From Aequorivita sp. (lineage in GTDB: Bacteria; Bacteroidota; Bacteroidia; Flavobacteriales; Flavobacteriaceae), in contig PAZL01000067.1 of the NCBI GenBank assembly GCA_002715485.1, positions 1 to 32,165 of the forward strand: 32,165 nt of DNA, written 5' to 3'. Numbering within the stretch: the stretch's first letter is position 1; each line of letters begins with the position of its first letter. The notes under the pieces are model-generated. The model saw nothing but the letters and a program-made list of their open reading frames with translations, made no database searches and was not told the origin of the DNA. Shown here piece after piece: positions 8,612-16,792 of the stretch. A program made the translations under genes and the position numbers.

Positions 8612-9415
8612 TCAATTTTGTTCGTTCAATTCCCAATTATAATTCTTGTAGCTTAAACTTGCTTCGGAATTTATCTTTGTGTTTGCGTATCTATTGATAA
8701 ACCCAATAACATCCTGTTTGCCGTTTACTTTGAAATCTTTTTGGTACCAATCAAAAATAGAGGAAACTTCTGGGGTTTGCGGTGAAATATCGTTTTTATC
8801 GCTATTGATGAATTCTTTGGTGGCGCGATCCAATTGTTCGTTGATTTTTGCAGCTGTGTACGCTTCATCCAAAAGTTTTGGGCAGGAAATGGAAGCACAG
8901 TTTATAGCGAAATGGATACGCGGCTCGTTCATTTTTCGAAGAATTCCGTTTTCAATTCCGCCGAGGGAAAGGTTCTTATTGCCCACGGCTACACGACCTT
9001 TTGTCCAAGCGCCGTCTATATCTTTTATACTTTTTATAGGGTAGTTTTCCAGAATCAATTTTACAGTCGCTGCATTGTAAAGGTTGATGTAATAAGCCAA
9101 TAATTCTTGTACGCTCCAATTATCGCTCGGATTCTTTTCTGCAAGCATTTTAAGATATCCATCCAGTTTGGCTTCATCCTTTTTAAAACCTTTGTAATTT
9201 ACCATTCCTTTGCTGTTTACATATTTTTTCAGCAATTTGTCCCATTGTGAGTGATCAATATTTACTGCAGAGTTTGCGGTGGTTGAGGTGAGGTCGGACT
9301 GGACTTCTTTAGTTGGTTGCCCTTGGCTGCTAACGCCAGCTGCGGAAAGCAGATTGCAACTTTGTAAAAAAAATGCGAAAAAAAATATAGTAGCAAGATT
9401 AAACACAGTTTTCAT
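8612..9415 (-). CDS. DUF547 domain lipoprotein
   Basis: A 267-residue protein with a lipoprotein signal peptide (lipobox FLQSC, Cys20). Beyond a low-complexity Ser/Thr/Gln linker (about 26-50) comes a DUF547 domain with its landmarks: LLAYYINLYNAATVKLIL (about 105-122), IHFAINCASISCP (about 168-180) and the SSIFDWYQKDF segment near the C-terminus. The invariant Cys and His suggest a transglutaminase/papain-like fold, but no activity is established for the family. Its product should sit on the periplasmic face or outer membrane. DUF547 genes recur near TIGR04283-type genes in my recollection, which hints at a shared role. Gaps of 26 and 46 nt to its neighbours fit co-transcription. Confidence 0.85.
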   Translation of the reverse strand: MKTVFNLATIFFFAFFLQSCNLLSAAGVSSQGQPTKEVQSDLTSTTANSAVNIDHSQWDKLLKKYVNSKGMVNYKGFKKDEAKLDGYLKMLAEKNPSDNWSVQELLAYYINLYNAATVKLILENYPIKSIKDIDGAWTKGRVAVGNKNLSLGGIENGILRKMNEPRIHFAINCASISCPKLLDEAYTAAKINEQLDRATKEFINSDKNDISPQTPEVSSIFDWYQKDFKVNGKQDVIGFINRYANTKINSEASLSYKNYNWELNEQN

Positions 9416-9441
9416 TTAGGTATGGTTTTATATTGAAATAA

Positions 9442-10338
9442 TTACGAACTATTTCGACGTTTGGTTTTTATAGGATATAATTCCTGCGAGATAAAACTGG
9501 AAGGAAATTTTTCATCCCCATCAAAGCCTAGCTCAATATCCCTTCCGTCATGCGGAATATGGTTCGTTCTGAAAAGATAGTCCCACACACTTAAACTAAT
9601 CCCAAAATTAACACCGTATTGGGCGTGTTTTGGCAAAACTTTAGCGTGATGCCAAATGTGCATTTTTGGATTGTTGAAAATGTATTTCAAAAAACCATAG
9701 TCCCATCCCAGATTGGCGTGATTTAAATGACCGATGGCGAGCGCAGAGAAATGCACAATTGCAACCGATTCCACATCAAAACCTCCAATTATGGCAAGGG
9801 GAATGTAAAGCAACGATTTGTAAACGACAGGTTCCATCCAATGGTACCGTAGATGTGCCGCAAACCCCATCTCTTTTACCGAATGGTGCAGTTTGTGAAA
9901 ATTCCAAAGAAAAGGGGAGTAGTGTAGCAAACGATGTGTGTTCCACTGCACAAAATCGGTAACCAGAAAGAAAATTAAAAGCCCCAATCCAAAAGGAAGC
10001 GCATCCAAATTGAGAAGCTGAAAATCTGAAAGTTGCAAGCCTGCAATGGCTAAAAGATCATTAAATAATTCAGCTGTGGCGTTTGAGAGGAAAATGAGCA
10101 CGATTAAATTCAATAGAAAAAAATTGAAGAACATATAAAAGGTGTCCAGCCAAAAATCTTTTCGGAAGACTTTTTGGTTTTTTCGCCACGGGAATAAAAG
10201 CTCCAACACCCAGACTACTAAAGAAACAACGATCAGTCCGTAGAAATAGTTTTCCCAATGGAAGTGGGTAATTTCATTCCACAAATAGTTGAAATAGCCT
10301 TGGTAGGAATTTTTGAATATGTAGAAGTATTTTTCCAT
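9442..10338 (-). CDS. Sterol desaturase / fatty acid hydroxylase superfamily membrane protein
   Basis: A 298-residue integral membrane di-iron enzyme. The three histidine clusters are intact: HRLLH (135-139), HKLHH (148-152) and HIWHH (227-231), with extra histidines at 204 and 207. About four membrane helices are visible (around 31-50, 67-86, 115-130 and 175-202). The superfamily includes sterol and fatty acid hydroxylases, carotenoid hydroxylases and alkylglycerol mono-oxygenase; sequence alone does not give the substrate. It lies 41 nt after pstB and 26 nt before the DUF547 gene, inside the arsenosugar directon. A role in making or remodelling an arsenic-containing lipid is an attractive but unproven idea; an unrelated membrane-lipid role is equally possible. 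Confidence 0.87.
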   Translation of the reverse strand: MEKYFYIFKNSYQGYFNYLWNEITHFHWENYFYGLIVVSLVVWVLELLFPWRKNQKVFRKDFWLDTFYMFFNFFLLNLIVLIFLSNATAELFNDLLAIAGLQLSDFQLLNLDALPFGLGLLIFFLVTDFVQWNTHRLLHYSPFLWNFHKLHHSVKEMGFAAHLRYHWMEPVVYKSLLYIPLAIIGGFDVESVAIVHFSALAIGHLNHANLGWDYGFLKYIFNNPKMHIWHHAKVLPKHAQYGVNFGISLSVWDYLFRTNHIPHDGRDIELGFDGDEKFPSSFISQELYPIKTKRRNSS

Positions 10339-10379
10339 CTTTATAGAAAGAGAGTCGTTTTATTAAGGCAGAAATTACT

Positions 10380-11189
10380 TTAACAGTTACAGCTTTCGTT
10401 AAAAAGATATGCTTTGGTTTCTTCTTTTTTAGGTTTTAAAAAGAGGTTGTCTTTTGAGCCACTTTCAATCAATTCTCCTTTGCACATAAAAAATAGCTCA
10501 TCCGCAATGCGCTTTGCTTGGGTTAAATTGTGGGTAACAAGAATAATAGTATAATTTTCTTTTAATTTATTCATCAATTCTTCAATAGCTCGAGTGGAAA
10601 AGGGGTCTAATGAAGAGGTTGGTTCATCCATCAATAAAACTTTCGGTTTTACTGCTAGAGCACGAGCTATGCATAATCGCTGTTGTTGTCCTATTGAAAG
10701 TGCTGAAGCTGGTTCACTGAGTCTTAAATGTACTTCATTCCAAAGAGAAGCTGCTTTTAAATTTTCTTCAACAATAGCATTTTTATCCTTTTTTGATAAT
10801 TTTTTGTGTTGTTGAACCCCAAAAAGAACATTTTCCTGAATGGATTTTGGAAAAATACAGGGACTTTGAAAAACAATTCCAATGTCTTTTCTGAGTTGGG
10901 TAAGATTTTTTTCCTTTTTTAGAATATTATCCTTTTCAAAAAAAATAGAGCCGCTGACTTTTAAATTAATTTCCTCATTATTAATTCGATTAATGCTTCG
11001 TAAAAGGGTAGATTTTCCGCTCCCCGATGGCCCCACAATGCAGTTTACTTTATTTTTAAGAAAGCTCAGGTTAATATTTTTCAACACTAATTGATTTCCG
11101 AAAGAAACATTCAGGTTAGAAATAATAATATCATGTTCTGATACTTTATTATGAATGCTGTTTTCAATAGTTTTTTCTGCTGTAATCAT
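10380..11189 (-). CDS. pstB: Phosphate ABC transporter ATP-binding protein PstB
   Basis: A 269-residue ABC ATPase with Walker A GPSGSGKST (53-61), Q-loop FQSP, signature LSIGQQQRLCIARAL, Walker B VLLMDEPTS followed by SLDP, and the H-loop THN. The spacing INRIN after Walker A and the family length fit PstB, the motor of the phosphate importer. The start ATG overlaps the pstA stop as TAATG, so the four pst genes are translationally coupled. There is no phoU downstream, unlike most complete pst operons; instead a membrane hydroxylase-like gene follows. In the arsenosugar context, arsenate (a phosphate analogue) is a plausible co-substrate or an undesired substrate of this importer. Confidence 0.92.
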   Translation of the reverse strand: MITAEKTIENSIHNKVSEHDIIISNLNVSFGNQLVLKNINLSFLKNKVNCIVGPSGSGKSTLLRSINRINNEEINLKVSGSIFFEKDNILKKEKNLTQLRKDIGIVFQSPCIFPKSIQENVLFGVQQHKKLSKKDKNAIVEENLKAASLWNEVHLRLSEPASALSIGQQQRLCIARALAVKPKVLLMDEPTSSLDPFSTRAIEELMNKLKENYTIILVTHNLTQAKRIADELFFMCKGELIESGSKDNLFLKPKKEETKAYLFNESCNC

Positions 11190-12034
11190 TATTGTTTATT
11201 TTTTGAATATTGCAATCTTCTCACAAAAGCGCTGATGCTAAAAACGAAAACCAATAAGATTAAGACCAAGCTCGTACCCCAAGCATTTTCAAGTGCACTA
11301 GGGTTTGTTGCTTGTTGCGCAAGCGAGAGTATGTGCGTAGGTAAACTTCTTACGGGCTCAAAAAGGCCATTGGGGATTGTTACACCAGAAAATGCGGTGG
11401 CAATAAACATTATCGGGGCCGTTTCGCCTATAGCGCGTGCTAAGCCCAACAGCAAACCTGTAAACCCACCATTAACAGCGCGAGGAAAAATGACTGTTTT
11501 TACCACCTGCCATTTTGTTAAACCCAGCCCGAAAGCATTTTCGCGATATGAATTTGGAATGCTATTAATTGATTGATAGGAAGAAAGGATAATTGTAGGT
11601 AAAATCATTATTGCCAGAATAATCCCTCCAACAAACCAAGAAACGCCTGTCTGTAGCAAATTCACAAAGAAGATAAGACCGAAGATGCCAAATATAATAG
11701 AAGGTATTCCATTAAGGCTATAAATAACTGTATCTGTAAGATTTTGTAAATATGAATTCTTAATATACTCACTTTTATAGATGGCAAACCCCAATGCCAA
11801 TGGAAAACTAATAATCGCAGCGCACGCAGTTAGTAAAACGCTTCCTATAATTTGGTATGCAATTCCTCCCTCTGATCCAAAATTACTGGAGTCTGAAATT
11901 AAAAACTCAAATGAAATAGCTGAGAACCCTTTCCAAAAAAGTACAGTAATTAAAAATAACAAAACGCCAATTGAAATGGTAGCTGCTATACAAACAAAGG
12001 TTTTAAAGGCAATGTTTTGAAGTTTTCTGCTCAT
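11189..12034 (-). CDS. pstA: Phosphate ABC transporter permease PstA
   Basis: A 281-residue permease with about six membrane segments. It has the MetI-type permease core and the cytoplasmic EAA loop, here ENAFGLGLTKWQVVKTVIFP, followed by GLARAIGETAP, the conserved PstA segment that carries the Arg and Glu implicated in phosphate passage in E. coli PstA. Its start overlaps the pstC stop by one base (TAATG), and its stop overlaps the pstB start in the same way. It pairs with PstC to form the membrane channel. Confidence 0.92.
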   Translation of the reverse strand: MSRKLQNIAFKTFVCIAATISIGVLLFLITVLFWKGFSAISFEFLISDSSNFGSEGGIAYQIIGSVLLTACAAIISFPLALGFAIYKSEYIKNSYLQNLTDTVIYSLNGIPSIIFGIFGLIFFVNLLQTGVSWFVGGIILAIMILPTIILSSYQSINSIPNSYRENAFGLGLTKWQVVKTVIFPRAVNGGFTGLLLGLARAIGETAPIMFIATAFSGVTIPNGLFEPVRSLPTHILSLAQQATNPSALENAWGTSLVLILLVFVFSISAFVRRLQYSKNKQ

Positions 12035-12900
12035 TATAAACGTCTTTCTTTTTTGAAGTATAACTGAGTGATGATAGTTACGGTTATTACTATTAGAAAT
12101 AGTAAAAATCCAATGGCGTTAAGTGTGCTAAAGTGCAAGGAGCCAAATGCACTTTCACCTATTTCCCGACCCAATTTTGAAGTCATTGTCTGTCCGGGAT
12201 TAAGAACATTGTAAAACGGTTCAGGAATTCTGTCAATACTCCCAATCAGCAACATTACCGCCATTGTTTCACCCAACGCTCTTCCCAAAGCCAAAAGAAC
12301 AGCTCCCGCAATATCTTTTTTTGCAATGGGCAAAAGTGTTTTGGTAATTGTTTCAAATTGATATAGCCCCAAACCTTTTGAAGCTTCGCGATATTTTTTT
12401 GGAATATTGTGCAATGCATCTTCTATAAGCGTAACAATTGTGGGCAAAATCATTATCGAAAGTAAAATTCCAGCAGTTAAAATTGTTCTTCCCGTGGGTA
12501 ACTCAAAAAATGAAGAAACCCATGCGCTAAAAAATGCAATACCAATAAGCCCATAAATAATTGAGGGGATGCCTGCTAATAATTCTATGGCAGATTTAAT
12601 ATATAATCTATATTTTTCCGGAATAATTTCTGAAATAAATATTGCAGTTAAAATGCCCAATGGAACGGAAATTCCTAAAGCAATAAAAGTTACCGAAACG
12701 GTTCCATATATCATTGAAAGAATTCCAAACTTATCTTTGGAAGGGTTCCATTCCAAAGAAAATAAATCCCAACCAATATTTGCAAAAGCATCGTAACTGC
12801 TTAAAAACAGCACAACGAAAATTATGGCTACAATTGCAATACTTAAATAAGTACTGACCAATACATAACACTTACCTATATTATTTTGCGATGCTGACAT
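12034..12900 (-). CDS. pstC: Phosphate ABC transporter permease PstC
   Basis: A 288-residue inner membrane permease with six predicted helices. The EAA loop reads REASKGLGLYQFETITKTLLP and is followed by LALGRALGETMAVMLL, the hallmark of PstC. It lacks the extended N-terminal region of some PstC proteins, and its start overlaps the last 20 nt of pstS, so translation is probably coupled to the binding protein. It is the heterodimer partner of PstA. Confidence 0.92.
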   Translation of the reverse strand: MSASQNNIGKCYVLVSTYLSIAIVAIIFVVLFLSSYDAFANIGWDLFSLEWNPSKDKFGILSMIYGTVSVTFIALGISVPLGILTAIFISEIIPEKYRLYIKSAIELLAGIPSIIYGLIGIAFFSAWVSSFFELPTGRTILTAGILLSIMILPTIVTLIEDALHNIPKKYREASKGLGLYQFETITKTLLPIAKKDIAGAVLLALGRALGETMAVMLLIGSIDRIPEPFYNVLNPGQTMTSKLGREIGESAFGSLHFSTLNAIGFLLFLIVITVTIITQLYFKKERRL

Positions 12901-13717
12901 ACTCGTTTTTTATAACGATTTTTTGTCCTTCATCGCTTAATATGTAGTCTATAAATTCTTTTGTGATTCCGGTGGGTTCCCCATTTGTTACCAAATCTAA
13001 ATCACGAATAATAGGGAACTTGCCGTTAACAATATTTTCAAGTGTGGGTTCAATTACTTCTCCATTTTCCATAATAATGGCAAGACCTTTCACGTCTTTA
13101 TTCATCCAGGCATTTGATAAAATCCCCAGAGCAGCGTCACTTTGAACGATGGCTGTTTGTTCCTCATTGTTTGCTCCCAATACTAAATCTGCGCCAGCAG
13201 CTTGCGCCTCCTTATCTCCTAAAACAATTTCCATAAAAACGTGGCGCGTGCCTCGGGCTGCTTCTTTATCAATTACCAAAATTTCCTTATCCGGCCCGTT
13301 AAGTTCTTTCCAGTTAGAAATTTCACCGCGATAAATTTTAGCAAGTTGATTTATGGAAAGAGATCTTATACCTGCATCGTAAATTTCTGAAGAAACTACT
13401 GGCACCACTGCGTCTCTTCCAATTGGTGTAATAGTGAATTTTGTTTTGGGATATTGTGAGGTTTCCTTTTCAGTAATATTTCTAGAAATCATTCCAATTT
13501 CTATTTGTTGTGCTCCCACTTGATTAATGCCAACTCCAGATCCCCCTGCATTTACTATAATTTTCACATCTGAATGTGTTTTCATAAATTGTTCTGCCGC
13601 TGTGGATATTACTGGTAATACCGTTGTAGAGCCCGAAGCATTTATTACTTGTTTGTTGTTTTTTGAGCAAGCACTAAATATTAGGGGAATGCTCAATGCC
13701 AATAGAAATTTCTTCAT
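12881..13717 (-). CDS. pstS: Phosphate-binding lipoprotein PstS
   Basis: I place the start at the ATG at 13717 (MKKFLLALSIPL), giving 278 residues with a lipobox SAC at Cys17; the longer reading from a GTG at 13750 would spoil the signal peptide. Phosphate-loop motifs are present: ASGSTTVLPV, NAGGSGVGINQV and the RGTRHVF segment. After the second loop it reads GMISRNITEKE, so the position I align with E. coli PstS Asp56 (in SDAPLSD) is Arg; that Arg-type loop is common in other PstS groups. It follows arsM by 23 nt and leads the pstSCAB genes. It should capture phosphate, and possibly arsenate, in the periplasm. Confidence 0.92.
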   Translation of the reverse strand: MKKFLLALSIPLIFSACSKNNKQVINASGSTTVLPVISTAAEQFMKTHSDVKIIVNAGGSGVGINQVGAQQIEIGMISRNITEKETSQYPKTKFTITPIGRDAVVPVVSSEIYDAGIRSLSINQLAKIYRGEISNWKELNGPDKEILVIDKEAARGTRHVFMEIVLGDKEAQAAGADLVLGANNEEQTAIVQSDAALGILSNAWMNKDVKGLAIIMENGEVIEPTLENIVNGKFPIIRDLDLVTNGEPTGITKEFIDYILSDEGQKIVIKNEYVSIAK

Positions 13718-13740
13718 TTTTATATTTTTAAATTGATTGC

Positions 13741-14709
13741 TTAACAACACCCTCCACCATCATAATGGAATGTAGATTCACTTATAAAAATATCATCTCG
13801 GCCTAAACTTGCCAATGCCCCGGCTGTTTTGTCGCATATCGCAATAGGTTGGTTTTTCAATAGAATATGCCCATTTTTATCATCAAAATGATTTTCTGAA
13901 CCATAGTAAATCGCCGCTTTCCCAGTAAATACACATGGGCCATCCTCTGGCATGGGATCTTTTATAGCCGCAACTTCTATAGATTCAATATATATTAATT
14001 CGTTAGTTGGGTAGTTTTTAGGGTCTAGGATTCTGTAAGGTTTACGCGCGCGAATTTCAATGGTTCCGAAACCAACATCGGTAAGAGCTTTTACATATTC
14101 TGCAATGGGTAAACTACCACTTAGGCAAAGCGCACGTAGGCGCGCATCCTCACGAAGTGTTTCATTCATTTGTTGTTCGCAGGTAGGGTCGCTCATTACC
14201 AATCTGCCGTGAGGTTTTAAAACGCGGTACATTTCCTCAATTGCTTTTTTGAGATCTTCGGCTTTAAAAATATTGAAAAGACAGTTCTGTGCCGCAACAT
14301 CTATTGAATTGTCTTCTACTGGTAGATTCAATGCATCTCCTTTTTTCAATTCCACAAATTCACTTTTAAACCAAGGGTTCAGAGATTCAGCTTCCTTGAA
14401 ATTTTTACGCGAAGCTTCAAGCATTTCATCTACAGTATCCACTCCAACCACACCACCTTTTTGTCTGTTGAAATATGAAAACTGCAACAATTCCATGCCG
14501 CCGCCAACACCTACATACAGCATTTTGGGATTATTTGTAAGATCTCGGGCATTTACGGTGCTACCGCAACCATAATTCATTTCCTGCATTATTTTAGGAA
14601 TTTTAAGCCCTGGAAGCTCCCAAATGGGGTTTGTGGTACAGCATAACCCAACATCTGGGGTTAATGCAGCTTGCTTATATACATCGTTGGTGGTATCTAG
14701 ATAGCTCAT
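13741..14709 (-). CDS. arsM: ArsM-type arsenite S-adenosylmethionine methyltransferase (arsenosugar type)
   Basis: A 322-residue class I methyltransferase. The SAM site reads YVGVGGGMELLQF (65-77) with acidic loops GVDTVDEML (89-97) and KKGDALNLP (122-130). Candidate As(III)-binding cysteines are C48 (NYGCGS), C143 (QNCLFNIF) and C195 (ALCLSGSLP), matching the ArsM three-cysteine scheme; in addition there are vicinal pairs C23-C24 and the extreme C-terminal C321-C322 after GGG. The protein converts arsenite to methylated and dimethylated arsenic, the substrate of ArsS. The variant with this N-terminal GLCCTTNP and terminal GGGCC is the form I associate with arsenosugar clusters. It lies 9 nt after the phosphorylase gene and 23 nt before pstS. 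Confidence 0.92.
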   Translation of the reverse strand: MSYLDTTNDVYKQAALTPDVGLCCTTNPIWELPGLKIPKIMQEMNYGCGSTVNARDLTNNPKMLYVGVGGGMELLQFSYFNRQKGGVVGVDTVDEMLEASRKNFKEAESLNPWFKSEFVELKKGDALNLPVEDNSIDVAAQNCLFNIFKAEDLKKAIEEMYRVLKPHGRLVMSDPTCEQQMNETLREDARLRALCLSGSLPIAEYVKALTDVGFGTIEIRARKPYRILDPKNYPTNELIYIESIEVAAIKDPMPEDGPCVFTGKAAIYYGSENHFDDKNGHILLKNQPIAICDKTAGALASLGRDDIFISESTFHYDGGGCC

Positions 14710-14718
14710 AGTATATTT

Positions 14719-15537
14719 TTAAAGTTGTTTTATCAATTCTGTAAAAAGCGTAATCATGTTTGGTTCCGCCTTTTCCGCAGAAGCAATAATATCGGCAATA
14801 TCAACTGGTTTTAAGTTATCTGGGTCACACTCGTCAGTTAAAACCGAAATTGCTGAAACTGGAAGTTTTAAATGGTTTGCGACAATTATTTCAGGAACGG
14901 TACTCATGCCAACTGCATCGGCCCCAATTATTTTTAAGTATCTGTATTCTGCTCGGGTTTCCAGTTGGGGCCCAACAACACTTGCATAAACACCTTTGTG
15001 AATTTTAATATCATTTTCTGAAGCAATCTGTTCCAATTTTTTATTCATTTCGGAATCATATGGTGCGCTCATATCCACAAATCGCTCGCCCATTTTTTCG
15101 ACGCCACGGAAGGCGAGGGGTGAGTCTCCCTGTAAGTTGATGTGGTCATCAATAAGCATGATTTCACCTTTTTTGAAATTGAGGTTTATTGCTCCGGAAG
15201 CATTGCTCACAAGCAAATGCTTGATTCCCAAAAGGTGCATTACACGCACGGGAAATGTAACATCTCTTAAAGAATAGCCTTCATAAACGTGAAAACGACC
15301 CTGCATCAACACAACTTTTTTCCCTTCCAACGTACCATAAATAAGCTTTCCTTTGTGAAATTCAACGGTTGCTGTTGGAAAATATGGAATGTGGTTATAG
15401 CTTACCTCTGCTTCAATTGAAACATTTTCAATTATCTTTCCGAGTCCAGTACCAAGAATGATTCCTACCTCTGGTTTTTCAAATCCTCTTTGCTTAAGAT
15501 AGGCTACTGCTTCTTCAATATATTTTAAAATGCTCAT
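14719..15537 (-). CDS. Purine nucleoside phosphorylase, trimeric type
   Basis: A 272-residue protein of the PNP/MTAP family: LGTGLG (28-33), GRFHVYEGY (80-88), SNASGAIN (111-118), GPQLETRAEY (189-198), GMSTVPE (210-216) and SVLTDECDPD (231-240). The Glu193 position corresponds to Glu201 of human PNP. The residue I align with human Asn243, which reads 6-oxopurines, is here Asp235, as in MTAP, which reads adenine. The enzyme may therefore phosphorolyse an adenosine-type nucleoside. Located 9 nt upstream of arsM and 1 nt downstream of the TIGR04282 gene, it is well placed to remove adenine from the 5'-deoxy-5'-dimethylarsinoyl-adenosine made by ArsS. General purine salvage remains possible. Confidence 0.9.
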   Translation of the reverse strand: MSILKYIEEAVAYLKQRGFEKPEVGIILGTGLGKIIENVSIEAEVSYNHIPYFPTATVEFHKGKLIYGTLEGKKVVLMQGRFHVYEGYSLRDVTFPVRVMHLLGIKHLLVSNASGAINLNFKKGEIMLIDDHINLQGDSPLAFRGVEKMGERFVDMSAPYDSEMNKKLEQIASENDIKIHKGVYASVVGPQLETRAEYRYLKIIGADAVGMSTVPEIIVANHLKLPVSAISVLTDECDPDNLKPVDIADIIASAEKAEPNMITLFTELIKQL

Positions 15538-15538
15538 T

Positions 15539-16231
15539 TTATAAAAAGTTTTTGTCTAAATAGGGTGGTAAAAATTGCTGAAAAGCATCAATTTCTTTGA
15601 TGTCTTCAAAATAATCTACGTCGTTCCGTTCTTCCAATAAAACGTATTTTTTTTCTTTTAAATTGGCCAGTGTTTCTTCCAAAACGGTGCTCGTGCCCCA
15701 GTTTTTGTTTTTAAATACTTCCGCGTTCAGCTCTTTCATTCCCAGTAAATAGTAGCCGCCATCGGTTGCGGGACCAATTACGAACTGGGTTGTTTGCAAG
15801 GCATCGTAAGCAGCCTCCAAATCTTTTTTGCTCAAATCAAACATATCGCTGCCTATGATAATAGCTTTTTCATATCCCATTCCAAAGATTTCCGAAAATG
15901 CATTTTGCATACGCTCGCCAAGATCGTTTCCATTTTGCAGTTTCTTTCTGAAGAGATCACTATTCCAAATATCGTTTTTATGAATATTTTCAGAATAGAA
16001 AACATATTTATCTACATTTAAGTTCTCGGTAATTTCAACAGTATGTTTCAGTAAAAACGTATAAATTTTCAAGGCGCTTTCATCACCGACTGATTTTGCC
16101 AAACGTGTTTTAACCTTCCCCAGTTCAGGGTTTCGAGTAAAAATTATCAATGCTTTTTTTGATGTGGGAAAGTGGAAGTCGAAAGCCATTTCGTTATCGC
16201 CTTCGGTGTCTTTTGAGGAAAGTAGACCCAT
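15539..16231 (-). CDS. TIGR04282-type arsenosugar biosynthesis glycosyltransferase
   Basis: A 230-residue GT-A-fold protein with FTRNPELGKVKTRL (31-44), GNDLGERMQNAF (101-112), IGSDMFDLS (126-134; most nucleotidyl relatives have GSDCP here) and GPATDGGYYLLG (153-164). These are the marks of the TIGR04282 family, related to CofC-like nucleotidyltransferases and annotated as arsenosugar biosynthesis glycosyltransferase. It may activate or transfer the sugar after adenine loss. I keep the start at 16231 because the MGLLSS opening recurs in relatives I remember; Met15 is an alternative. The gene ends 1 nt before the phosphorylase start. Confidence 0.9.
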   Translation of the reverse strand: MGLLSSKDTEGDNEMAFDFHFPTSKKALIIFTRNPELGKVKTRLAKSVGDESALKIYTFLLKHTVEITENLNVDKYVFYSENIHKNDIWNSDLFRKKLQNGNDLGERMQNAFSEIFGMGYEKAIIIGSDMFDLSKKDLEAAYDALQTTQFVIGPATDGGYYLLGMKELNAEVFKNKNWGTSTVLEETLANLKEKKYVLLEERNDVDYFEDIKEIDAFQQFLPPYLDKNFL

Positions 16232-16262
16232 TTTTAAGTTTTCAGTTATAAATAATTATTTT

Positions 16263-16763
16263 TCAATAAACAGGATTTCCGCTGTGTAAATATTTGCTCC
16301 ATATTTTTGAAAACGTATGAATATTTTCAGTTTCAACTCCTGAAGTATCTACAACTGGATAACCCTTATTTTTCCACTCAAAGATGCCGCCGTAAAGATT
16401 TTTTACGGTAGCAAAACCAGTATTTTTTAATTCTTCAGCTATTTTTTCGGAACGGATTCCAACTGAACAATATACAATTACAGGAATATTTTTATTCAAT
16501 TTCTTGAGTTGTTTTTCATCTAAAGAAAAATTGTTATATCCAACATTTATTGCGGATTTCAGGTGACTTACTTCAAATTCCTCGGGCTCGCGGGCGTCAA
16601 GAATTGTGACGGTATCATTCATCTGAAACATGCGCAATTCATCTACAGAGATGTATGGAACACTGTGGGTGTTGTATTTTTTCAACAATTCATCAAGTGG
16701 CTTTTGACCCACCATGATACCTGAAAAAAGCAAGCAAACTAAGAATGTAAAAAATGTTTTCAT
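16263..16763 (-). CDS. Periplasmic rhodanese-like domain protein
   Basis: Start chosen at the ATG at 16763, giving 166 residues that begin with an N-terminal signal peptide (MKTFFTFLVCLLFSGIMVG); the longer upstream reading overlaps arsS and would bury it. A single rhodanese domain spans about 35-137, with the CH2A-like DAREPEEFEVSHLKSAINVG stretch at 56-75 and the active-site loop C99-S-V-G-I-R-S. The intact Cys implies sulfurtransferase activity, or oxyanion binding. It lies between arsS (29 nt) and the TIGR04282 gene (31 nt). Thio-arsenosugars exist in nature, and arsenate reductases such as Acr2/Cdc25 relatives share this fold, so either sulfur transfer or oxyanion handling in the periplasm is conceivable; neither is shown. 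Confidence 0.85.
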   Translation of the reverse strand: MKTFFTFLVCLLFSGIMVGQKPLDELLKKYNTHSVPYISVDELRMFQMNDTVTILDAREPEEFEVSHLKSAINVGYNNFSLDEKQLKKLNKNIPVIVYCSVGIRSEKIAEELKNTGFATVKNLYGGIFEWKNKGYPVVDTSGVETENIHTFSKIWSKYLHSGNPVY

Positions 16764-16792
16764 GAAATTGTTTAAGCCAAAATAGTCGGTAT

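Noticed and set aside
8596-8616. Inverted repeat ATTGATTTT-TAC-AAAATCAAT across the DUF547 stop codon
   Set aside because: All AT-rich arms, with no T-run on the minus strand after the stem, so I do not call it a terminator; it is likely chance in AT-rich DNA.
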